Source of the DNA: Streptomyces actinomycinicus
GTDB lineage: Bacteria; Actinomycetota; Actinomycetes; Streptomycetales; Streptomycetaceae
Length of the DNA stretch: 64,000 nt
Direction of reading: 5' to 3'
Assembly: GCF_016741775.1 (NCBI RefSeq)
Contig: NZ_JAERRK010000009.1
Coordinates: 186,001-250,000, forward strand
The translations under genes and the position numbers were made by a program. Below, one piece after another: positions 16,791-24,407 of the stretch. Under the pieces are notes generated by a model, which made no database searches, was not told the DNA's origin, and was given only the letters and a program-made list of their open reading frames with translations. The stretch's first letter is position 1. The number at the start of each line of letters is the position of its first letter.

Positions 16791-17064
16791 CGTAGGCGCA
16801 CGCCCGGTGGCGCTCTCCGGTCTCCGGGCACGGTGCGGCAGCGGGCTCGATGGCGCCGGTTCCGGTGCCGGTGGCGATGGCGGTGGTGGCGGTGGTGGTG
16901 GCACCGAGGCCGGGCCCGGAGCCGCGCGGTACGGTCTCGCCGGCCGGACACCCCGGTGCTGCGCCGCTGACGAGTACTGTCCGGCCGAACTGCGGAAACA
17001 CTCGCGGTCTAGACTCTCAACGGACCAGCCCAGGATCGGTCGGACCCGAAGGGTACGCGGCGTT
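16791..17064. promoter_or_regulatory. Divergent promoter region between CHAT cassette and osmoprotectant operon
   Basis: 274 bp separate the two divergent operons. It holds a GGT/GGC-rich simple repeat around 16857-16905 and, nearer the ABC operon, a TAGACT hexamer at 17013-17018 that could be a -10 element about 50 bp before the TTG start. No clear -35 element was identified by eye. Confidence 0.35.
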
Positions 17065-18195
17065 TTGATACGGATAGAGTCAGTCACGAAGCGGTACCCG
17101 GACGGGACGGTCGCGGTCGACCGGCTCTCGCTGGAGATACCGGACCGCGCGATCACCGTCCTCGTCGGGCCCTCCGGCTGTGGCAAGACGACGACCCTGC
17201 GGATGATCAACCGGATGGTCGAGCCCAGCGAGGGCAGCATCCTGCTGGACGGCCAGGACATCCGGCAGCAGCCGGTCAACACCCTGCGCCGGTCCATGGG
17301 CTACGTCATCCAGAACGCCGGGCTCTTCCAGCACCGGACCATCCTCGACAACATCGCGACCGTGCCCCGGCTGCTCGGCTGGAACAAGCAGAAGGCCCGG
17401 GCCCGGGCCGCCGAGCTGATGGAACGGGTCGGCCTCGACTCCGCACTCGCCAAGCGGTACCCGTACCAGCTCTCCGGCGGCCAGCAGCAGCGCGTCGGCG
17501 TGGCCCGCGCCCTCGCCGCCGACCCGCCGGTGCTGCTGATGGACGAACCGTTCTCCGCCGTCGACCCCGTGGTCCGCAAGGGGCTCCAGGACGAACTCCT
17601 GCGCATCCAGGAGGAGCTGGGCAAGACGATCGTGTTCGTCACCCATGACATCGACGAGGCGATCAAGCTGGGCACGAAGGTCGCCGTGCTGCGCACCGGC
17701 GGCCGGCTCGCCCAGTTCGCGCCGCCCGCCGAACTGCTCAGCGCGCCCGCGGACTCCTTCGTGGAGGACTTCCTCGGCGCCGACCGCGGCATCCGCCGGC
17801 TCTCCTTCTTCCCGGCCGACGGGCTGGCGCTGGAGACCGCACCCGTGGTCCCGGTCGACGCGGACGCCGGCGAGATCGCCTCCCGGGCCACGGCACCCTA
17901 CCTCCTCGTCACCGGCTCCGACGGCAGGCCGCTCGGCTGGAGCGAACCGGACAAGCTCACCGCCGGCGCCGTCGACCGGGAACAGCTCCTCGACTACGGA
18001 AGGCCGTTCCTGCCGGCGACCGACTCGCTGCGCACCGCGCTCGACGGTGCCGTGCTCTCGCCGACCGGATGGGCGGTCGCGGTGGACGGCGAGGGCCGCG
18101 CGGTCGGCGTGGTCTCCCAGCAGGTCATCGGCGAGGCGATCCGGGACGCCCACAGCCGGGTGGCGGAGCGGGCCGACGCGAAGGCCGGGCGATGA
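17065..18195 (+). CDS. Osmoprotectant ABC transporter ATP-binding protein (ProV/OpuCA-like)
   Basis: A 376-aa ATPase subunit of a betaine/choline/carnitine-type importer. Walker A GPSGCGKT is at residues 35-42, Q-loop VIQNAGLF, signature LSGGQQQRVGVA, Walker B VLLMDEPF, and H-loop VTHDIDEA. After the ATPase domain (to about residue 245) comes a CBS-like region (to residue 370) that senses ionic strength in OpuA-type systems. The start is TTG at 17065 (TTG ATA CGG ATA GAG), where homologues begin with MIRIESV-type sequence; GAAGGG lies about 14 bp upstream. The 3' end overlaps the next permease by an ATGA. Confidence 0.92.
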   Translation: MIRIESVTKRYPDGTVAVDRLSLEIPDRAITVLVGPSGCGKTTTLRMINRMVEPSEGSILLDGQDIRQQPVNTLRRSMGYVIQNAGLFQHRTILDNIATVPRLLGWNKQKARARAAELMERVGLDSALAKRYPYQLSGGQQQRVGVARALAADPPVLLMDEPFSAVDPVVRKGLQDELLRIQEELGKTIVFVTHDIDEAIKLGTKVAVLRTGGRLAQFAPPAELLSAPADSFVEDFLGADRGIRRLSFFPADGLALETAPVVPVDADAGEIASRATAPYLLVTGSDGRPLGWSEPDKLTAGAVDREQLLDYGRPFLPATDSLRTALDGAVLSPTGWAVAVDGEGRAVGVVSQQVIGEAIRDAHSRVAERADAKAGR

Positions 18196-18845
18196 ACGGT
18201 TTCTTCGACCTCCCGAGCGACCTCCAGCACAGCTACCTCGGTCTCGTCGGGCTGCATCTGCGCGAGGCCCTGCTGCCCGTGCTGGCCGGGCTGATCGTCT
18301 CGCTGCCCGTGGCCCAGCTGTGCGTGCGGTTCCGCTGGATCTACCCGCCCGTCCTGGGCATCACCACCGTGCTCTACGCGATCCCGTCGCTCGCCTTCTT
18401 CGTCGTCCTCATCGACTACTTCGGGCAGAGCGAGACGACCGTCATGGTCCCGCTCGCGCTCTACAGCCTGGTGGTGCTGGTACCGGCGATCGTGGACGGC
18501 GTCCGTTCGGTGCCGCCGGAGACCCTGGCCGCCGCGCAGGCCATGGGCTTCGGGCCCGTACGCCGTTATCTCCAGGTCCAGTTGCCCATCGCCGTGCCCG
18601 CCATCATCGCGGGTCTGCGGGTGGCGACCGTGTCGAGCATCTCCCTGGTCAGCGTCGGCATGCTCATCGGCAACCAGGGCGCCCTCGGCAACATGCTGTA
18701 CGACGCCCAGACCTACGAGCGTTCCGCCCTCGCCGTGAACTCGGTCCTGACCATCGGGGCGCTGGGCGTACTCGCCGACGGCGCGCTGGTCCTCGTCCGG
18801 GTCCTCCTCACCCCCTGGATGCCGAAGAAGGGGGCCGGCCGGTGA
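18192..18845 (+). CDS. Osmoprotectant ABC transporter permease 1 (OpuCB/ProW-like)
   Basis: A 217-aa membrane permease with about six hydrophobic segments and the cytoplasmic coupling (EAA-like) loop PPETLAAAQAMGFGPVRRYLQVQLPIAVPAIIAG. It starts at ATG 18192 overlapping the ATPase stop and ends overlapping the GTG of the second permease, so the three genes are translationally coupled. The split into two permease genes is typical of OpuC/OsmU-type systems. Confidence 0.93.
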   Translation: MNGFFDLPSDLQHSYLGLVGLHLREALLPVLAGLIVSLPVAQLCVRFRWIYPPVLGITTVLYAIPSLAFFVVLIDYFGQSETTVMVPLALYSLVVLVPAIVDGVRSVPPETLAAAQAMGFGPVRRYLQVQLPIAVPAIIAGLRVATVSSISLVSVGMLIGNQGALGNMLYDAQTYERSALAVNSVLTIGALGVLADGALVLVRVLLTPWMPKKGAGR

Positions 18846-19510
18846 ACGTCCTGGACTTCGCACGCGCCTTCTTCACCGACAGCGCCCACTGGCACGGGTA
18901 CGACGGCATCCCCACCCGGTTCGCCGAGCACGTCGGGTACTCGCTGGAAGCCCTGGTGATCGCCGCCGTGATCGGGTTGCCCGTCGGGCTCGTCACCGGC
19001 CACTACGGCCGCGGCGGCAACACCCTCGCGCTCATCGCCACCGCAGGCCGGGCCCTGCCCAGCTTCGGTCTGCTCGTGCTGATGGTCATCTGGCTCGGCC
19101 TCGGCACGCTGCCGGTGATGATCCCGCTGGTGGTCCTCGCCGTACCGCCGATCCTGGTCACCACCTACGAGGCGGTGCGCTCCGTCGACCCCTCCCCGGT
19201 GGACGCCGCCCGGGGCATGGGGATGCCCGAGGCGCGCGTGCTGTTCCAGGTGGAGCTGCCGGTGGCGCTGCCGCTCATCTACAGCGGCCTGCGCACGGCG
19301 GCCATCCAGATCGTGTCCACCGCCACGATCGCCGCCTACGTCGGCCTCGGCGGCATCGGCCGGTACATCATCGACGGCCTCTACCAGAAGGACTACGAGA
19401 AGGTCGTCGGCGGCGCCACCCTGGTCGCTGGCCTGGCGCTCGTGACCCTGGCCGTGTTCTGGGCGGTGTCCCGGCTCACCGTGTCACCGGGAGTACGGCG
19501 GAGCGGCTGA
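18842..19510 (+). CDS. Osmoprotectant ABC transporter permease 2 (OpuCD-like)
   Basis: A 222-aa second permease starting at GTG 18842, four bases before the upstream stop ends. It has six hydrophobic segments and the coupling loop DPSPVDAARGMGMPEARVLFQVELPVALPLIYSG. Downstream sequence (GLGGIGRYIIDGLYQKDYEKVVGGATLVA) is characteristic of the betaine/choline permease family. It probably forms a heterodimer with the preceding permease. A tandem hairpin-forming repeat starts at the stop codon, before the binding-protein gene. Confidence 0.93.
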   Translation: MNVLDFARAFFTDSAHWHGYDGIPTRFAEHVGYSLEALVIAAVIGLPVGLVTGHYGRGGNTLALIATAGRALPSFGLLVLMVIWLGLGTLPVMIPLVVLAVPPILVTTYEAVRSVDPSPVDAARGMGMPEARVLFQVELPVALPLIYSGLRTAAIQIVSTATIAAYVGLGGIGRYIIDGLYQKDYEKVVGGATLVAGLALVTLAVFWAVSRLTVSPGVRRSG

Positions 19511-19574
19511 CGGCCGGCGAGCAGATACGACCGCCGGCGACTGACGGCCGGCGAGCGGATGCGACCGCCGGCGG
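19507..19574. repeat. Two tandem 34-bp units with internal inverted repeats
   Basis: Unit 1 (19507-19540) and unit 2 (19541-19574) differ at three positions. Each contains GCCGGCG followed about 12 nt later by CGCCGGC, so each can fold into a GC-rich hairpin; a partial third copy follows. The array starts inside the stop region of permease 2 and lies upstream of the binding-protein gene, a place where a partial terminator or mRNA-stability hairpin is common. Confidence 0.8.
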
Positions 19575-19668
19575 CTGGCGGTCACCGTGCCCATGTGAGC
19601 GCAGATCGAAGCCAATTGGTGATCTGTGGCACTTGACTGACCGAGATCTGGCTGGATTGGATCGACAA

Positions 19669-20628
19669 GTGACTTCAACAACCCACATCAGCAGGTCCAT
19701 CCGGAAGAGCCGAGGCGCGGCGGTGGTCGCCCTCGCGGCGGCGACGGCTCTGCTGGCGGGCTGTTCCTCCGACGGCGGCACGAACGACAACCCCCTCACC
19801 GGGGGCAAGGCGAGCGGCGACAGCGTGGTCGTCGGGTCCAACAACTTCCCCGAGAGCAACCTGCTCGCCGACATCTACGGCGAGGCCCTCAAGGCCAAGG
19901 GGATCAAGGTCACGTACAAGCAGAACATCGGCAGCCGCGAGACCACCTACGGGCTGATCAAGAACGGCTCCGTCTCCGTGATGCCCGAGTACAACGGCGC
20001 GCTGCTGGCGCACCTCGACCAGAAGGCCGCCCCGAAGACCCTCGAGGAGACCACGAAGGCCGTCAACGCCGAACTGGACTCCCGGCTCATGCTGCTGGAC
20101 CCGTCGTCGGCGCAGGCCAAGGACTCGGTCACGGTCAACGCGGAGACCGCGAAGAAGTACCACCTGACCGAGAAGTCCTCCATCGCCGACCTCAAGGACG
20201 TCGCCAAGGACCTGGTCATCGGCGCCTCGCCGGAGTTCCAGACCCGGCGGCAGGGCCTGGTGGGCCTGAAGTCCGTCTACGGCGTGGAGTTCAAGTCCTT
20301 CAAGGCGCTGGACGTGGGCGGTCCGCTCACGCGGGCGGCGCTGAAGAACGACGACGTCCAGGTCGCGGACATCTTCACCACGGATCCGAAGATCAGCGAG
20401 GAGAAGTTCGTCGTCCTGCAGGACCCGCAGAACCTCTTCGGGTTCCAGAACGTCCAGCCGCTCGTCCACAAGGGCACGCTGTCCCAGGAGGGCGTCGCCG
20501 CGCTCAACGCGGTCTCCGCCAAGCTCGACACCGAGACCCTGCTGAAGCTGGACACCCAGCTGCAGGCGGAGAAGAAGGACCCGATGGACGTCGCCAAGGC
20601 CTGGCTGAAGTCCGTCGGACTCGGCTGA
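19669..20628 (+). CDS. Osmoprotectant ABC transporter substrate-binding lipoprotein (ProX/OpuCC-like)
   Basis: A 319-aa lipoprotein. I favour GTG 19669 (VTSTTHISRSIRKSRG) because it gives a normal basic n-region, then AAVVALAAATALLAGC with the lipobox cysteine C32; TTG codons at 19633 and 19657 are alternatives. The mature part matches the OpuAC-like quaternary-amine binding fold: VVVGSNNFPESNLLADIYGEAL, QNIGSRETTYGLIKNG, MPEYNGALLAHL and VADIFTTDPKI. It is 158 bp after the second permease. It captures betaine, choline or a similar solute outside the membrane for the preceding subunits. Confidence 0.92.
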   Translation: MTSTTHISRSIRKSRGAAVVALAAATALLAGCSSDGGTNDNPLTGGKASGDSVVVGSNNFPESNLLADIYGEALKAKGIKVTYKQNIGSRETTYGLIKNGSVSVMPEYNGALLAHLDQKAAPKTLEETTKAVNAELDSRLMLLDPSSAQAKDSVTVNAETAKKYHLTEKSSIADLKDVAKDLVIGASPEFQTRRQGLVGLKSVYGVEFKSFKALDVGGPLTRAALKNDDVQVADIFTTDPKISEEKFVVLQDPQNLFGFQNVQPLVHKGTLSQEGVAALNAVSAKLDTETLLKLDTQLQAEKKDPMDVAKAWLKSVGLG

Positions 20629-20661
20629 CGGACCACCGCCCGGAACGACCACGGGCATACC

Positions 20662-20698
20662 GACGCGGGTGCCCCCGATGACGGGGGACACCCGCGTC
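20662..20698. terminator. Strong bidirectional hairpin between convergent genes
   Basis: GACGCGGGTGCCCCC (20662-20676) pairs with 20683-20698, with a GATGAC loop and one bulged A. It sits between the convergent stops of the osmoprotectant binding protein and the TerB-like gene, so it can terminate both. Confidence 0.8.
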
Positions 20699-20763
20699 GC
20701 CCTCGACGGCACCGGCCTCCCTCTGCCCGGCCCGGTGCCCTCGCTCCGCTCGCGTCGCCGTCC

Positions 20764-21219
20764 TCAGAGGTCGAACTCGTGCGGCGGCAGGTCCAGGGCG
20801 TAGCACGCCTCGCGCACCACGGCCTGCTCGGTCTTGTCGAAGTCGCCGTCCGCGCCGCCGATGACGATGCCGATCTGGACGACCGCACGCGCCTCGGCGG
20901 GCTTCTTCTTCGCCTTGGCGACCTCCTGCAGCACGCTCACCTTGCCGAAGGAGAAGTCCGTCGTCAGCTTGTTCAGGTTCTCCTCGAAGCGGCGGCGGAG
21001 GTCGTCCGCCGGGAAGTTCTGCAACACCTCGTTCGTCGCGATGAGCTGGGCCACCCGCTGCCGCTCCGACGGGTCGACGGTCCCGTCGGCGGCTGCCACC
21101 AGCGCGCACATCGCCATGCTCGCATCGCGGAACGCACCGCTCTTCAAGTCGTTCTTCTTCGCCACCAACTGGGTCTGCATCTGCGACGCGGACTCCTTGA
21201 CGCGGTCCCACAGGGCCAT
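20764..21219 (-). CDS. TerB-family tellurite-resistance-like protein
   Basis: A 151-aa all-helical protein from ATG 21219 (MALWDRVKESASQM), preceded by GAGGAG. The TerB fold hallmarks are present: two acidic helix turns, CALVAAADGTVDPSERQRV and QIGIVIGGADGDFDKTEQAVVREACYALDLPP, likely to bind divalent metal. Despite the family name, such proteins are thought to act in metal-linked membrane stress complexes. No other ter genes lie next to it; it stands alone, divergent from an ArsR-type regulator. Confidence 0.9.
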   Translation of the reverse strand: MALWDRVKESASQMQTQLVAKKNDLKSGAFRDASMAMCALVAAADGTVDPSERQRVAQLIATNEVLQNFPADDLRRRFEENLNKLTTDFSFGKVSVLQEVAKAKKKPAEARAVVQIGIVIGGADGDFDKTEQAVVREACYALDLPPHEFDL

Positions 21220-21270
21220 CCGTACTCCTCGTATCGGCTGTCCGGCGCTCCCCGGCGCCCCGACGAAAAC

Positions 21271-21288
21271 TTCTACAGCAACGTAGAA
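21271..21288. promoter_or_regulatory. Inverted repeat, candidate operator
   Basis: TTCTAC (21271-21276) and GTAGAA (21283-21288) form a perfect inverted repeat with a 6-bp spacer, AT-rich relative to the surroundings, between the divergent terB-like and arsR-like genes. A dimeric HTH protein could bind here; autoregulation by the adjacent ArsR-type protein is the simplest guess. A TAGACT hexamer at 21321-21326 may be a -10 element for the regulator. Confidence 0.5.
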
Positions 21289-21389
21289 ACTAGTGGGGTG
21301 GCCGGGAAGTTCCGCGGATCTAGACTGAGCACGAAGATCCGGGGGACACAGCCGGGACACAGCAACCACACCAGGGGAGGACGGCGACA

Positions 21390-21758
21390 GTGGCGACAGC
21401 GCCCGGCACCGGCCACCAGGACCCCTCCGCCGAGGTGCTCGACCGGGCGGCCGCCGCTTTCGGGCTGCTGGCCTCGCCCGCCCGGCTGCACCTCGTGTGG
21501 GCGCTGGCGCACGGCGAGAGCGACGTCACCGGACTCGCCGAGCGTGTCGGCGGCGCGCTGCCCGCCGTCAGCCAGCACTTGACCAAGCTCAAGCTCGCCG
21601 GACTCGTCCGTTCCCGTCGCGAGGGCCGGCGGCAGGTGTACTTCGTCGACACCACCGAACAGGCCGCCGTCGTCGACGTCGTACGCCTCCTCGTCGGCCG
21701 GTTCACCAAGGGGGAGACGCTCGCCGCCGTACCGGCCCCCGGGCTCCGTGGCCTCTGA
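21390..21758 (+). CDS. ArsR/SmtB-family winged-helix regulator
   Basis: A 122-aa regulator starting at GTG 21390 after GGGGAGG. The winged-helix domain spans residues about 15-100: AAAAFGLLASPARLHLVWALAHGESDVTGLAERVGGALPAVSQHLTKLKLAGLVRSRREGRRQVYFV. No ELCVCDL-type metal cysteines are present, so the signal is not obviously arsenic or zinc through the classical alpha3 site. Neighbouring genes give no clear target except the divergent terB-like gene and the operator-like repeat between them. Confidence 0.92.
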   Translation: MATAPGTGHQDPSAEVLDRAAAAFGLLASPARLHLVWALAHGESDVTGLAERVGGALPAVSQHLTKLKLAGLVRSRREGRRQVYFVDTTEQAAVVDVVRLLVGRFTKGETLAAVPAPGLRGL

Positions 21759-21826
21759 ACCCGGGACCGGGGCCGCCCGCCGGCAGGCATCGCGGCGTCC
21801 CCGCCCCGGACTCTCCCCGGCCGCGT

Positions 21827-22291
21827 TCAGGCCGCCCCCTGCGCTCCCTTCGGGGCCGGCGCGCGTGCCGCGGCCCGCGCCTGCCTGCGGCGCTTGCGGC
21901 GGCCGGTGCGGGGCTCCTGGTCGGGCAGCCAGCCGAAGGCCAGGCAGCTGCCGGTGGCGCCGAGGAGGAGACCGAGGAAGAAGCCGCCCAGGTTCGAGGT
22001 GAGCCAGGTGCCCAGCGACAGCAGGACGCCGGTGATGGAGTAGAAGAGCCGCTGGGACGGGTTGAACAGGATCAGCAGGCCCAGCAGCACCATCAGGGTC
22101 GGCAGCAGATAGCCGGCCAGACCCTGCATGCCGATGTGCATGACGACCTTCAGCGAGGCCTTCTCGGTGAGCAGGATCTCGCCGCCGCCCAGGGCGAGCA
22201 GCAGCCCGCCCCAGAACGGCCGGCGGGCCCGCCATCCGCGGAAGGCGAGCCTCGGCCCCAGACGTGGACGGTCCGGCACGGTGATCAGCAA
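21827..22291 (-). CDS. DUF6114 membrane protein
   Basis: A 154-aa protein with about four hydrophobic segments (FWGGLLLALGGGEILL; MHIGMQGLAGYLLPTLMVLLGLLILF; LFYSITGVLLSLGTWLTSNLGGFFLGLLLG) and a strongly basic C-terminal tail (RTGRRKRRRQARAAARA). It matches the DUF6114 family, which in Streptomyces almost always follows a DUF6230 gene, as here: the two reading frames overlap by 7 bp. Molecular role unknown; the pair is sometimes mislabelled as cholesterol esterase. Confidence 0.88.
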   Translation of the reverse strand: MLITVPDRPRLGPRLAFRGWRARRPFWGGLLLALGGGEILLTEKASLKVVMHIGMQGLAGYLLPTLMVLLGLLILFNPSQRLFYSITGVLLSLGTWLTSNLGGFFLGLLLGATGSCLAFGWLPDQEPRTGRRKRRRQARAAARAPAPKGAQGAA

Positions 22292-22980
22292 CCCGACTCG
22301 CTGAACCGGAGCTTGAGGCCCGGCAGCTTGAACACGCCTGCGATGGTCGCGTAGTTGGTCTGCCGGAGTTTGGCGATGCGCACGGTGTCGGCCTGCTGGC
22401 TGAAGACGCCGATCGGGCCCTTCACCCCGGCCTTGGTCAGCGTGCTGGCGTCGTTGCCGATCTCTATGTTGTTGAACGCCGCGTCACCGGACAGCTCGGT
22501 GGAGTCGGTCGTCAGATCGCTCGCGGTGACCTTCTCCGCCCCGCTGCCCGCGGTGATCAGCAGGTTGGTGCCGCCGAGGTCGACGCTCTGGCACAGCTTG
22601 GTCAGCGTGGCGTTCTTGATCGCGGAGGTGACGACGAGCACCTGCCCGCCGGTGTCCCCGGCGTTCGGGCTGCCCTCCGCCATGTTGTCGAGGTTGCCGA
22701 ACTGCTCGAATCCGGTGCCGTTGAGCTCCGTCGCGGTGACCGTGAACGGCATGCCGGAGATCGCGAACTGCACACCGAGCGCCCCCTGTGCCGTGAGGAC
22801 CGCGAGGGTGGCGGCGACCAGCGTGGCGGGTACCGCCATCACCGCGGCACGGCGGGCCCGGACGCGTCCCCGTCTCTCGGCGCCGGCGGTTCCGGTGGTC
22901 TGCGGGGCTTCGGGAGGGGAACCGCTTTCCGGGTTCTCGGGGGTGTTGCCGGCGGACGGGACGTCCGGGGACGAGGCCAT
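22285..22980 (-). CDS. DUF6230 exported protein
   Basis: A 231-aa protein from ATG 22980 (MASSPDVPSAG), chosen because GGGAG lies 6 bp upstream; an in-frame ATG at 22998 would add six residues. A Pro/Gly-rich cytoplasmic leader of about 45 residues and a basic stretch (RRGRVRARR) precede one hydrophobic segment (AAVMAVPATLVAATLAVLTAQGALG); the rest is a beta-rich extracytoplasmic domain typical of DUF6230 (VQFAISGMPFTVTATELNGTGFEQFG, IKNATLTKLCQSV). It ends in Cys. Coupled to the DUF6114 gene by a 7-bp overlap. Confidence 0.88.
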   Translation of the reverse strand: MASSPDVPSAGNTPENPESGSPPEAPQTTGTAGAERRGRVRARRAAVMAVPATLVAATLAVLTAQGALGVQFAISGMPFTVTATELNGTGFEQFGNLDNMAEGSPNAGDTGGQVLVVTSAIKNATLTKLCQSVDLGGTNLLITAGSGAEKVTASDLTTDSTELSGDAAFNNIEIGNDASTLTKAGVKGPIGVFSQQADTVRIAKLRQTNYATIAGVFKLPGLKLRFSESGC

Positions 22981-23123
22981 GTCTGCTCCCATGGGCATGG
23001 ATCAATGCGGGTTGGGCTTCAGTGGCGCGGTGTCCTGGCGCGGACAGCGGCTGTCGCGTACACCTCCTCGCAACTCCCGGCGGATGCAAGGGCTTTCTCG
23101 TTACGCGGCAGTAGCCTCCGAGG

Positions 23124-23153
23124 AAGTTACCGCCGGTTACTTTGAAGGGTCAA
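23124..23153 (-). promoter_or_regulatory. Candidate vegetative promoter of the DUF6230-DUF6114 pair
   Basis: Reading the minus strand, TTGACC (23153-23148) and TAACTT (23129-23124) are separated by 18 bp, a good match to a principal-sigma promoter. The spacer and -10 contain a GTAAC direct repeat (GTAACCGGCGGTAAC) that could be a regulator site. The leader to the ATG would be about 135 nt. Confidence 0.55.
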
Positions 23154-23737
23154 GGGAAATGTGAAAAAAGGGTGTCGGATGTGCGCGGGCGGCGCCCGCC
23201 TGCACCAACTGCCCTTCTCCCGCTTGACGTTGACGGTTAATCAGGTCTACAACTTCCCCTGTTTCCACGGATCCGTGGCGCCGGATCCGGCAAGCGGCAC
23301 CACCATGGACTCCCGGCATGGCCACGGCCCGTTCCTCCGGGCCGCACCGGTCGCGTCCTCGGCCGCACTCCCGGCCCACGCGGCAAGCGCTCCACGGTTC
23401 AGCACCTTCGGCGAGGCTCCGGCACGGTCGCTTCCCCCCGGCCGTTCCGTGTCCGTCCGCCCCCCTGCCCGGCCCGGCCGGAGGCCTTCCCCCGAGGCCT
23501 CCGGCCGGTGTCCGGCCCGCCGCCGTCGCCGGTCCGTCGCGTACGGAGAAGGCGCAACGGCCCAGCGCCGGCGGCATCGCGGTACCACCGCCACCTCTCG
23601 GGCGGCCGACGGCACCACCGGACCACCGCCACCTCTCGGGCGGCCGACGGCACCGCCGGACCACCGCCACCCCTCCGGCACCCCCAACCCCCCACCTCAC
23701 CTCATCTGATCCCCCACTTCGGAAAAGGGGCACCCGC
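23154..23737. other. Intergenic region upstream of the secreted-protein gene
   Basis: This stretch between the DUF6230 promoter and the next start shows no convincing gene. An open frame from GTG 23161 exists but is low-complexity and lacks any recognisable domain. The right part contains two tandem 38-bp units plus fragments. The ribosome site of the next gene (GGAAAAGGGG) is at 23721-23730. Confidence 0.5.
23586..23680. repeat. Tandem 38-bp repeat (two full units plus partial)
   Basis: Unit 1 (23586-23623) and unit 2 (23624-23661) begin CACCGCCACCTCTCGGGCGG and differ at one position (ACC versus GCC); a truncated, diverged third copy follows to about 23680. It lies 60-150 bp upstream of the next start codon, within what would be the promoter/leader. 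Confidence 0.85.
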
Positions 23738-24388
23738 ATGCGTACTCGCACCCTCCTCGCCGTCGCCGGCACCGCCACCGCGCTCGCCCTCAGCTGGGCC
23801 GGCCCCGCCTCCGCGGACGGCGCGGTCCTCACCACCGGTGGCACCGGCGGCACCGCGGTCGCCGTCGGCGACTCCCTCACCGCGCCGCTGGCCTCCGGCA
23901 CGACAGCGAACTTCTACTCCAGCGCCACCGGCACCAGCGGCGTCAAGTGCACGTCCTCCCGGTTCACCGCGACCGTCACCGGCAACCCGGCAGCCCCCGG
24001 CACAGCCACCGAGTCCGTCACCGCGCACACCTTCGACAGCAGCACCTGCTCCAGCAACGTCACCGGTGTCCTCGGGGTCAACGGCATCACCATCGACAAC
24101 CTGCCCTACTCCGCGACGGTGGCCTCCGACGGCACCCTGACCGTCCAGCCCGCCAGCGGCTCCGTCGTCCAGGCCACGGTCAAGCTGCGCACCCTGCTCG
24201 GCAGCGTCACCTGCGTCTACCAGGCGGCCGGCCTGACCGGGAAGGCCGACAACGCCGACAGCAGCATCACCTTCACCAACCAGCAGTTCACCAAGAGTTC
24301 GGGCTCGTCCCTGTGCTTCGCCAACGGCTACTTCACGGCCAGGTACGCCCCCGTCACCGACTCCGGCGCGCGGGTCTACGTCAACTGA
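23738..24388 (+). CDS. Secreted protein of unknown function
   Basis: A 216-aa protein from ATG 23738 with a Sec-type signal peptide (MRTRTLLAVAGTATALALSWAGPASA, cleavage near residue 26). The mature part is a Gly/Ser/Thr-rich beta-type domain with about four cysteines (VKCTSSRF, SSTCSSN, SVTCVYQ, SSLCFAN) that may form two disulfides. I do not recognise a catalytic motif; similar small exported proteins are common in Streptomyces. It converges with the LPMO gene, with only 19 bp between the stops. Confidence 0.85.
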   Translation: MRTRTLLAVAGTATALALSWAGPASADGAVLTTGGTGGTAVAVGDSLTAPLASGTTANFYSSATGTSGVKCTSSRFTATVTGNPAAPGTATESVTAHTFDSSTCSSNVTGVLGVNGITIDNLPYSATVASDGTLTVQPASGSVVQATVKLRTLLGSVTCVYQAAGLTGKADNADSSITFTNQQFTKSSGSSLCFANGYFTARYAPVTDSGARVYVN

Positions 24389-24407
24389 CCCGTAGACCGC
24401 GCCGGTT

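Noticed and set aside
23161..23709. 182-residue open frame starting at GTG 23161
   Set aside because: Low-complexity Arg/Pro/Ser-rich translation, overlaps a 38-bp tandem repeat, and no ribosome site; typical of random open frames in 70+% GC DNA.
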